Source: Eubacteriales bacterium
GTDB taxonomy: Bacteria > Bacillota > Clostridia > Christensenellales > SZUA-584
Assembly: GCA_028711205.1 (NCBI GenBank)
Contig: JAQTSP010000154.1
Location: forward strand, 1 to 6,242
Length of the DNA stretch: 6,242 nucleotides
Direction of reading: 5' to 3'
The translations under genes were made by a program, and so were the position numbers. The notes beneath the pieces were generated by a model. It was not told the DNA's origin. It did not search any database and was given only the letters and a program-made list of their open reading frames with translations. Positions within the stretch are counted from its first letter, which is position 1. Each line of letters begins with the position of its first letter. Shown in pieces: positions 1 to 5,458 of this stretch.

Positions 1-654
1 TCGGAAAAAATCAAGGCCGTCGCCTGCAACCAGCGCGAGCCTCGGCTCGAACAGCCGCACGCTCTCGTCAAGATCCGTATATTCGCTTTCGCTGACATAC
101 GGCGGATTGCATACGATGACATCATAGGTGTCCGTGACGTCTTCAAACATATCGCTGATAAAAAACCGTGTTCTGTCCGCCACGCCGTTCCTTTCGGCAT
201 TGTGTTTGGCAACATCAAGCGCTTTGCCGCTGATATCGCACGCATCCACGCGCGCATCCGTTTCCGTCGCAAGGGAAACCGCGATACATCCGCTTCCCGT
301 ACACATATCGATCGCGCTGCGATAACCGTTTTTTTGTATCAAGCTGATCGCCGCCCCTGCCACGAGCTCCGTTTCAGCCCGCGGTATCAGCACATCGTTT
401 GTCACGTCAAGCGCTGTGTGGCGAAAATATGCCCTGCCCGTCACGTACTCGACTGGCTCACCGAGAGCGCACCTGTTTGCGATCGCGGCAATGGTTTTAT
501 GCTCTTTTTCCTGCACATCATGATTGCCATAGACACCCGAAAAACCGACGCCCAGCACGTGGGATACGATCACTTTGGCCTTTGCCTCCGGCTCGGCAAT
601 GCCCGGCCGCTCTAAGATATTTTTAGCAAAAATGAACGCGTCTCTCGCCGTCAT
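1..654 (-). CDS. prmC: Peptide chain release factor N5-glutamine methyltransferase PrmC (HemK), 3' end cut by window edge
   Basis: PrmC is a cytosolic SAM-dependent enzyme that methylates the glutamine of the GGQ motif in release factors RF1 and RF2, which aids translation termination. I read 218 residues; roughly the last 60 to 70 of a typical 280-residue protein lie beyond the left edge. The N-terminal part is a helical release-factor-binding region with the EPVEYVTG motif at 66-73. The Rossmann methyltransferase domain follows: IPRAETE at 90-96 (usually IPRPETE), SAM-binding loop DMCTGSGCIAVSLA at 116-129, and the catalytic NPPY signature at 183-186, which binds the target glutamine. The ATG start at 654 has AAGGA (661-665) six bases upstream and shares one base with the TGA stop of the preceding gene, so translation is probably coupled. 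An in-frame GTG lies directly before it at 657. In related genomes prfA, encoding RF1, often follows, but that would be outside the window. Confidence 0.95.
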   Translation of the reverse strand, partial: MTARDAFIFAKNILERPGIAEPEAKAKVIVSHVLGVGFSGVYGNHDVQEKEHKTIAAIANRCALGEPVEYVTGRAYFRHTALDVTNDVLIPRAETELVAGAAISLIQKNGYRSAIDMCTGSGCIAVSLATETDARVDACDISGKALDVAKHNAERNGVADRTRFFISDMFEDVTDTYDVIVCNPPYVSESEYTDLDESVRLFEPRLALVAGDGLDFFR

Positions 655-1685
655 CACTCATCCTTATTGGCCCCGGTCTCCTCTGCTTCTTCCATACCGG
701 CTTTATCTTGCTCCGCGGCCTTTTTTGTCGCAGGCCTGTAAAAACTTTTTGCCAGCGCGTCAAGCTCTTCTTTGCTCATCTCGTCCATCGCTGCGGTAAA
801 CGCGACGATCGCGACCTCGACCATAGAGTCGTCCGGCTCGGCCGTCGTCAGCTTTTGCAGCATCATCCCCGGCCAGCGTATGACGCGGAAGAAAAGCGAT
901 TCGCCTCGGGCTGCAAATTTTAAGAACTCATACGCGACGCCCGCCACGACAGGAAGCATCAGCAGCCGAAGGCCGATCCTTGCGTACCACGCGGGGCTCC
1001 ATCCAAGCAGCGAAAACAGCAGTATCGATATCACCATCACCAGCAGCAGATAACTTGTGCCGCACCGCGGATGAAGTGTCTTGTGTTTTTGTATATTTTC
1101 TACCGTCAAATCCTCTTCATGCTCATAGCAGTTGATCGTCTTGTGCTCGGCGCCGTGATACATAAACACGCGTTTAATATCTTTTAAGAGCGTGATCAAT
1201 GTCACATACAAAAAGAAGATGATAAGCCTGATGCCGCCTTCGATCAGGTTCATCACGATCGATGACGCGATATATGGCCGTACGATATTCGTCAGCACGG
1301 AAGGCAGTATGAAAAATATACCGACCGCGAGGCCGATGGCCAGTATGACAGCGAACACCATCGCAACATCCATGATGTCTTTGCCTGTCTTTTTTGCAAC
1401 AAATGTCTCAAATTTCGATGGCTTGTAATCCTCTGTCGTATCGTCGTAAAGCTTCGCCGATTTTGTCAATGTCTTTACGCCATACCCCATCATATCGACA
1501 AACGATACGACACCCCTGACGACCGGCAGCCCGTAAAATTTGTTCTTTTTCGTGGCGGATTTGACGTTCTCCTTCTCATATACGATCTCACCCTTCGCTT
1601 TTCTCACGGCAAGCCCGCATACTTCAGGCGCACGCATCATCACGCCCTCCAAAACCCCCTGGCCGCCTATATTGCTTTTCTTCAT
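654..1685 (-). CDS. yqhQ: DUF1385 (YqhQ-type) multi-pass membrane protein, function unknown
   Basis: This complete 343-residue protein belongs to the DUF1385 family, of which Bacillus subtilis YqhQ is a member. I know of no established biochemical role. The family signatures are visible: GGQGVLEGVMMR at 7-18, YHGAEHKTINCYE at 176-188 and HPRCGTSYL at 205-213. The His, Glu and Cys residues in the last two motifs could bind a metal, which is inference. About four hydrophobic segments can be seen, near 105-131, 140-168, 211-228 and 238-254. The C-terminal region after residue 280 is soluble and ends in a charged, Ala/Glu/Lys-rich tail. The ATG at 1685 has AGAGAGG (1693-1699) seven bases upstream. 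The stop overlaps the prmC start by one base, so the two genes are co-transcribed. The order rpmE, DUF1385, prmC is recurrent in Clostridia and suggests a link to translation, though not a mechanism. Confidence 0.9.
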   Translation of the reverse strand: MKKSNIGGQGVLEGVMMRAPEVCGLAVRKAKGEIVYEKENVKSATKKNKFYGLPVVRGVVSFVDMMGYGVKTLTKSAKLYDDTTEDYKPSKFETFVAKKTGKDIMDVAMVFAVILAIGLAVGIFFILPSVLTNIVRPYIASSIVMNLIEGGIRLIIFFLYVTLITLLKDIKRVFMYHGAEHKTINCYEHEEDLTVENIQKHKTLHPRCGTSYLLLVMVISILLFSLLGWSPAWYARIGLRLLMLPVVAGVAYEFLKFAARGESLFFRVIRWPGMMLQKLTTAEPDDSMVEVAIVAFTAAMDEMSKEELDALAKSFYRPATKKAAEQDKAGMEEAEETGANKDE

Positions 1686-1715
1686 ATATACGCCTCTCTT
1701 GTTTTTGCTAGACCA

Positions 1716-1744
1716 AGTATACTATAACACAGAGGTAAAGTAAA
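1716..1744 (-). promoter_or_regulatory. Sigma-A-type promoter for yqhQ-prmC
   Basis: Read on the minus strand, TTTACT (1739-1744, 4 of 6 to TTGACA), a 17-base spacer and TATACT (1716-1721, 5 of 6 to TATAAT) lie just upstream of yqhQ. Transcription would start near 1709, leaving a leader of about 24 bases that carries the AGAGAGG ribosome site. The -35 box lies inside the U-tract of the rpmE terminator. Confidence 0.65.
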
Positions 1745-1765
1745 ACAGACCGAAAGGCCGGTCTG
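1741..1765 (-). terminator. Intrinsic terminator after rpmE
   Basis: On the minus strand CAGACCG (1759-1765) pairs perfectly with CGGTCTG (1746-1752) around a six-base loop, followed at once by TTTTA (1741-1745). It sits 17 bases past the rpmE stop. The U-tract is short, so termination may be partial, and some rpmE transcripts could read into yqhQ-prmC. Confidence 0.75.
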
Positions 1766-1782
1766 CAATAGTCAGAAAACGT

Positions 1783-1983
1783 CTATTTGATACCGTATCT
1801 TTTATTGAAACGGTCGACGCGTCCGCCCGTATCCACCAGCTTCTGCTTGCCTGTAAAGAACGGATGGCATTTCGAGCAAATCTCAACCTTCATTTCTTTC
1901 CTGACCGAGCCGGTCTTAAACGTCTCGCCGCATGCGCATGTGACCGTACACTCATGGTACTCTGGATGTATTCCGCTTTTCAT
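1783..1983 (-). CDS. rpmE: 50S ribosomal protein L31, zinc-binding (C+) type
   Basis: L31 is a small protein of the large ribosomal subunit that contributes to a bridge with the 30S head. This copy has 66 residues, the usual length for the zinc-containing type. It starts MKSGIHPEYHE and carries the four zinc-ligand cysteines C16, C18, C36 and C39 (CAC near the N-terminus, CSKCHPF later), followed by the conserved FTGKQKLVDTGGRVDRF segment. There is an extra cysteine at position 12, where many homologues have another residue. The open frame extends 16 codons further upstream to a TTG at 2031, but the ATG at 1983 is chosen because it matches the family N-terminus and has GAGGTG at 1990-1995. 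The upstream TTG would also lie at or next to the transcription start. In Firmicutes that carry both forms, zinc-type L31 is replaced by a zinc-free paralogue under zinc starvation; no paralogue is seen here. Confidence 0.97.
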   Translation of the reverse strand: MKSGIHPEYHECTVTCACGETFKTGSVRKEMKVEICSKCHPFFTGKQKLVDTGGRVDRFNKRYGIK

Positions 1984-1989
1984 CTGCTT

Positions 1990-1995
1990 CACCTC
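1990..1995 (-). promoter_or_regulatory. Ribosome binding site that fixes the rpmE start
   Basis: GAGGTG on the minus strand lies six bases before the ATG at 1983. It supports the 66-residue L31 over the longer frame that begins at a TTG at 2031, which is at the predicted transcription start and so has no room for a ribosome site. Confidence 0.85.
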
Positions 1996-2036
1996 AATTT
2001 CTTCGCATATATCACCTGTATAAAGTCGCAAAGTAC

Positions 2037-2065
2037 ATTATAACTATAAAGGCATTAAAAATCAA
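2037..2065 (-). promoter_or_regulatory. Sigma-A-type promoter for rpmE
   Basis: Minus-strand TTGATT (2060-2065), a 17-base spacer and a perfect TATAAT (2037-2042) predict a transcription start near 2030 and a 5' leader of about 47 bases. This near-consensus promoter fits a highly expressed ribosomal protein gene. No zinc-responsive operator of the Zur type was recognised around it. Confidence 0.85.
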
Positions 2066-2118
2066 CTGTTATTTTGCGCTATGTTTCTGTGTCGATTTCT
2101 AAATATAACCGGCGCAAG

Positions 2119-2147
2119 TTGAAAAAATCGATGTTATAAGCTACAAT
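2119..2147 (+). promoter_or_regulatory. Sigma-A-type promoter for the ppx-ppk1 operon
   Basis: TTGAAA (2119-2124), a 17-base spacer and TACAAT (2142-2147) each match the consensus at 5 of 6 positions. Transcription would start near 2154. The promoter diverges from the rpmE promoter, with 53 bases between the two -35 boxes. A PhoB/PhoP box for phosphate control was not recognised. Confidence 0.75.
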
Positions 2148-2153
2148 TTAATT

Positions 2154-2281
2154 ATAAAAAGGAAACCGCTTCTCAATAATATGCTACCGGTTTTTGCTTG
2201 GAAGCCCCTTTATGCGACAGTATTGTTGCAGCGGTATATGTTCTTCCTTTTAGATATCATATTAAGAAGGGTTTAATCAAA
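2154..2281 (+). promoter_or_regulatory. Long leader of the ppx-ppk1 transcript, with weak hairpin and possible 31-codon ORF
   Basis: From the predicted transcription start to the chosen ppx start there are about 128 bases, much more than the leaders of the other transcripts here (about 24 to 47). AAACCG (2163-2168) can pair with CGGTTT (2188-2193) around a 19-base loop, extendable by two G-U pairs. An ATG at 2181 in that loop opens a 31-codon frame (MLPVFAWKPLY..., hydrophobic, ending RRV) that stops at 2276, six bases before the ppx TTG. Its only ribosome-site candidate, AAGGAAA near 2159-2165, is about 15 bases away, so translation is doubtful. I recognise no known riboswitch class, and a frame this short can easily arise by chance. 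Confidence 0.35.
2265..2271 (+). promoter_or_regulatory. Weak ribosome binding site for ppx
   Basis: AGAAGGG lies ten bases before the TTG at 2282. The spacing is longer than the six to seven bases seen for other genes in the window, and the start codon is not ATG, so initiation is probably inefficient. No other in-frame start near the conserved N-terminus has a better site. Confidence 0.55.
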
Positions 2282-3202
2282 TTGAAAAGCGACTTAAAAT
2301 GCGGAATCATTGATATCGGATCAAATACGATACGGCTCGTTGTCTACCGTATCATCGACGGCAGAATAGAATATCTTCTGAATAAAAAAATGTTTGCACG
2401 GGCCGTCATGCACAGAGATAGGGGCCGTATGAAGATCGATGGCGTCAAGGTCATCATCGACGCGCTGGCCGTATTGAAAGAGCTTGCGGCGCATCACGAG
2501 CTGAAATATCTGTGGTGCTTCGCAACGGCCTGTCTGCGGGATATATCAAATTCAGGCGATGTGCTGGCATCGATCAGGGAAGGCACAGGGCTTGACGTCA
2601 AGATCATATCGGGCGATAAAGAGGCGGAGCTTGGCGTGGAAGGGCTCAAATACGCTTTTGACATCAAGGATATCATCTCCATTGACCTTGGCGGCGGAAG
2701 CTGTGAGATCTCTCTTATTCAGGGCGGAGAGATCATACACGAAGCGAGCGTCAACATCGGCAGCATATCGACGACAAGAGAGTTCGTCTCGGGTGTTTTC
2801 CCAAAAAAGAAGGAAATAGACCGCATCAAACACGATGTCGATACGCATATCGATCAGATAGACTGGCTGAAAGGCTGTGGCGTCGATGCGGCTTATGCCA
2901 TCGGTGGCAGCGCAAGAGCCATGTGCAATATTCACAAGGTCGTCAGCGCCTCCGCGCAGGAGATCAACGGCTACAGAATGTTTACCGACGATATACTGCC
3001 GCTCTATACGCATCTGATCGATATGGGGCTTGACGGCGTCAGGCTTGCCGATCAATACTGCCCAGGACGTATCTTTACGCTGATACCGGGCATGATTATT
3101 CTGAAACGCATACTGATACGGGCGTCGGTGCCCGTCATTCGCCTGTCACGGTTCGGCGTCAGGGAAGGGTATCTCCTGGAAAGGATCAACGCGCTGGATT
3201 AA
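2282..3202 (+). CDS. ppx: Exopolyphosphatase / guanosine pentaphosphate phosphatase family protein (Ppx/GppA), short form
   Basis: Enzymes of this family remove terminal phosphate from inorganic polyphosphate, and some hydrolyse pppGpp; the two activities cannot be told apart from sequence. The protein belongs to the ASKHA (actin-like ATPase) fold. From the TTG at 2282 it has 306 residues: phosphate-1 motif GIIDIGSNTIRLVVY at 8-22, ATACLRD at 81-87, SGDKEAELG at 110-118 with Glu114 as probable catalytic glutamate, phosphate-2 motif DLGGGSCEISL at 135-145, AIGGSARA at 206-213 and GVREGYLLER at 292-301. It is about 300 residues like other short bacterial forms and lacks the C-terminal HD-like domains of the roughly 500-residue E. 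coli enzymes. The open frame continues to a TTG at 2198, but that adds 28 non-conserved residues and has no ribosome site. The gene is 10 bases from ppk1 and co-transcribed with it, which favours a polyphosphatase role. Confidence 0.9.
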   Translation: MKSDLKCGIIDIGSNTIRLVVYRIIDGRIEYLLNKKMFARAVMHRDRGRMKIDGVKVIIDALAVLKELAAHHELKYLWCFATACLRDISNSGDVLASIREGTGLDVKIISGDKEAELGVEGLKYAFDIKDIISIDLGGGSCEISLIQGGEIIHEASVNIGSISTTREFVSGVFPKKKEIDRIKHDVDTHIDQIDWLKGCGVDAAYAIGGSARAMCNIHKVVSASAQEINGYRMFTDDILPLYTHLIDMGLDGVRLADQYCPGRIFTLIPGMIILKRILIRASVPVIRLSRFGVREGYLLERINALD

Positions 3203-3212
3203 GGAGAGAAAA

Positions 3213-5372
3213 ATGGGAAGACAATCTCCGTACATCAACAGAGAATTAAGCTGGCTTGATTTTAACGGCCGCGTGCTCGAAGAAGCAAAAGACAAAAACA
3301 ACCCGCTTCTGGAGAGGCTCAAGTTCCTCTCGATTTTCTGCTCGAATCTTGACGAGTTTTTTATGGTGCGCGTCGGCGGTCTTTTTGACCAGTCTCTGAC
3401 AGGCCTCCTCGGCGAAGACACGATCACCGGCATGACGCCCGAAAATCAGCTAAAAGAGATATTTGTTAAAGCGCGAAATATGATCACGTCATACAACGAA
3501 ATTCAGCAATCGCTTTTCTCAGAGCTGAGAAAAATTGATATTAAACAAATCGAGCCCGAAAGGCTCTCAACCCGCAATGTCAAAATACTGCAGGCAGAAT
3601 TTATTAGAACCACAAAGCCTTTGTTATCGACGATCATCGTCGACGGAAAACATCCTTTTCCGTATCTGCCCAACAAAGCGGTCTTTCATGCCGCCAGGCT
3701 CAGGGGCAAAAACTCAGAAAAGCTCGGCCTGATGCTTTTCCCCGAAGCGGCTGGGAAAATCGTCTTTTTGGATACGGACGATTTGAGCTATTTCCTTGTC
3801 GAAGATATTGCAAAAAAGTTCGCAGCCGATATGTTCCCAAAACACGAGGTACTTGAAGTCGGCAAGTTTCACGTAACGCACAATGCCGACGTTGTACTCG
3901 ACGACGATGTTATACAAAATGAAAATAATTTCAGGCAGGCCATGCAGCAAATTTTAGAGCAGCGCAAACGGCTGATGCCGGTCAGGCTGGAAACTGACCT
4001 GTCCGTGACCAGCCCGCTTTCGCAGGAGCTGGCCTCCCGCTTGAACCTCAAGCCGGAACAGGTCTTCTCCCAAACCGGGCCGCTCGATATGAGCGTTATT
4101 TGGAAGGTCGTTGACGCCGCGAAGGCAAAAGGCTATGCCGGCCATTTCTTTCCGGATATGAAAAGCGTTTATGTGCCGGGGCTTATACGCGGCGAAAGCG
4201 TGATCCGCCAGGTCAAATCAAACGACTATCTGATGATACATCCGTATGTCAACTTCGACGCCGTACTGGCGCTGCTTCGGGAAGCCGCATACGACGATAC
4301 CGTGATCGCCATCCGCCAGACACTATACCGTGTGTCGGGTGACTCCGAGGTCGTCAAATATCTTGTCGCGGCCGCCGAGAACGGAAAGGAAGTGACGGTG
4401 CTTGTCGAGTTAAAGGCGCGTTTTGACGAGGCCAACAACATAGGCTGGGCCGCAAAGCTTGAGGATGCGGGCTGCCGCGTGATATACGGCCGCGACTATC
4501 TGAAAATACACTCAAAGCTTCTGCTTGTCACACGCAACAGCCCAAAAGGGCTCAGGTACACCGCGCATATCTCAACGGGAAACTACAATGAAAAGACCGC
4601 GAACCTATACACGGATATCGGTATACTGACGTCAAACGAGGATATTGCCGGCGACATCATATTGTTCTTTCGGGAGCTCGGCACCGGCATCACGGGCGAA
4701 GAATACCGGCTTTTTGACGTATCGCCAAACGGCATCCGCCAAAAGCTTTATGATCTGATCGATCAGGAAATCGTGAACCTGAGGCAATACGGCCGCGGCA
4801 GGATCGTGATAAAGATCAACGCGCTTGCCGACAAAGATATGATCGACCATCTGGTCAAAGCATCAAAGGCCGGCGTCAAGATCGACCTGATCGTCCGGGG
4901 AATATGCTGCCTCAAAGCGGGGATCCCCGGCGTAACTGAAAACATACGGGTCATCAGCGTTGTCGGGCGGTACTTAGAGCACTCGCGCGTATACTGGTTT
5001 CTTGGCGGCGGGGATGAACAGCTTTTCATATCCTCCGCCGACCTGATGACAAGAAATCTGGACAGGCGCATGGAGGTGCTTTGCCCCGTTCTCGACAAAG
5101 CGATCGCAAAGCGCATTAAAGATACGGTGTTCACGCTCTTAAAAGACATTACCAAAGGCCGCGTCATGCAGCCGGACGGAAGCTACTTGCGGCTTGACAT
5201 CGAAGACGGCATCGAAAACACGCAAATGGTACAATACGCAAAATGCGCCCTCGATTATAAAAAACAGCTGCCCCAAAAAAGAAAGCACCTGCCAAAATCA
5301 TTCAGGCATATGGTCGGCGGCGCGCTGATACGGCTCGGCAGGCGCATTTCTCCCGGCGCCTCTCCTTATTAG
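3213..5372 (+). CDS. ppk1: Polyphosphate kinase PPK1
   Basis: PPK1 reversibly polymerises the gamma phosphate of ATP into inorganic polyphosphate through a phosphohistidine intermediate, and associates with the membrane in several bacteria. This complete copy has 719 residues, slightly longer than E. coli PPK (688). The N domain has NRELSW at 9-14 and FLSIFCSNLDEFFMVRV at 38-54, with Asn45 in the ATP-binding position. Key residues in the two phospholipase-D-like C-terminal domains align with E. coli at a constant offset of two: Mg2+-binding Arg373 and Arg403, phosphorylated His433 in KIHSKL, Tyr466 in YTDIGIL, Arg562 in IVRG and His590 in RYLEHSRVY. All are present, so the enzyme should be active. 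A tail of 38 residues (682-719) has 10 Lys/Arg and no Asp/Glu. The ATG at 3213 has AAGGAG (3201-3206) six bases upstream, overlapping the ppx stop, which suggests coupled translation. No convincing terminator follows. Confidence 0.98.
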   Translation: MGRQSPYINRELSWLDFNGRVLEEAKDKNNPLLERLKFLSIFCSNLDEFFMVRVGGLFDQSLTGLLGEDTITGMTPENQLKEIFVKARNMITSYNEIQQSLFSELRKIDIKQIEPERLSTRNVKILQAEFIRTTKPLLSTIIVDGKHPFPYLPNKAVFHAARLRGKNSEKLGLMLFPEAAGKIVFLDTDDLSYFLVEDIAKKFAADMFPKHEVLEVGKFHVTHNADVVLDDDVIQNENNFRQAMQQILEQRKRLMPVRLETDLSVTSPLSQELASRLNLKPEQVFSQTGPLDMSVIWKVVDAAKAKGYAGHFFPDMKSVYVPGLIRGESVIRQVKSNDYLMIHPYVNFDAVLALLREAAYDDTVIAIRQTLYRVSGDSEVVKYLVAAAENGKEVTVLVELKARFDEANNIGWAAKLEDAGCRVIYGRDYLKIHSKLLLVTRNSPKGLRYTAHISTGNYNEKTANLYTDIGILTSNEDIAGDIILFFRELGTGITGEEYRLFDVSPNGIRQKLYDLIDQEIVNLRQYGRGRIVIKINALADKDMIDHLVKASKAGVKIDLIVRGICCLKAGIPGVTENIRVISVVGRYLEHSRVYWFLGGGDEQLFISSADLMTRNLDRRMEVLCPVLDKAIAKRIKDTVFTLLKDITKGRVMQPDGSYLRLDIEDGIENTQMVQYAKCALDYKKQLPQKRKHLPKSFRHMVGGALIRLGRRISPGASPY

Positions 5373-5393
5373 CAACAGCCTATGCCTGCGGGT

Positions 5394-5421
5394 TTGATAT
5401 TTTGACGGCTTCTGATATAAT
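5394..5421 (+). promoter_or_regulatory. Extended -10 promoter for the mscS-type gene
   Basis: TTGATA (5394-5399, 5 of 6), a 16-base spacer and a perfect TATAAT (5416-5421) preceded by TG in the extended -10 position (TGATATAAT) predict a start near 5428. The leader of about 31 bases holds GGGGAGGG before the ATG at 5459. The channel can therefore be expressed independently of ppx-ppk1, although read-through from ppk1 is likely because no terminator separates them. Confidence 0.8.
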
Positions 5422-5458
5422 ACAACCAACTGCTTACAATTTATGGGGAGGGCGGCGT

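Noticed and set aside
202..615. Plus-strand open frames of up to 137 codons over prmC
   Set aside because: They are antisense to a clearly conserved methyltransferase, have no recognisable motif and no ribosome site, and follow from its codon composition.
1984..2031. Longer 82-residue L31 from a TTG at 2031
   Set aside because: The predicted transcription start is at about 2030, and a good ribosome site and the conserved L31 N-terminus both point to the ATG at 1983.
2198..2281. Extending ppx upstream to the TTG at 2198
   Set aside because: The 28 added residues do not resemble the family N-terminus, no ribosome site precedes that TTG, and the region looks like leader sequence.
2552..3055. 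Minus-strand 167-codon open frame over ppx
   Set aside because: It is antisense to conserved Ppx/GppA motifs, with no promoter or ribosome site seen for it.
5340..5361. Hairpin AGGCGC-N10-GCGCCT at the end of ppk1 as a terminator
   Set aside because: It lies inside the last codons of ppk1 and is followed by CTCCTTATTAG, without a U-tract, so it does not look like an intrinsic terminator.
5401..5421. TTGACG at 5402-5407 as the -35 box for TATAAT at 5416-5421
   Set aside because: The spacer would be only eight bases; TTGATA at 5394-5399 gives a normal 16-base spacer.
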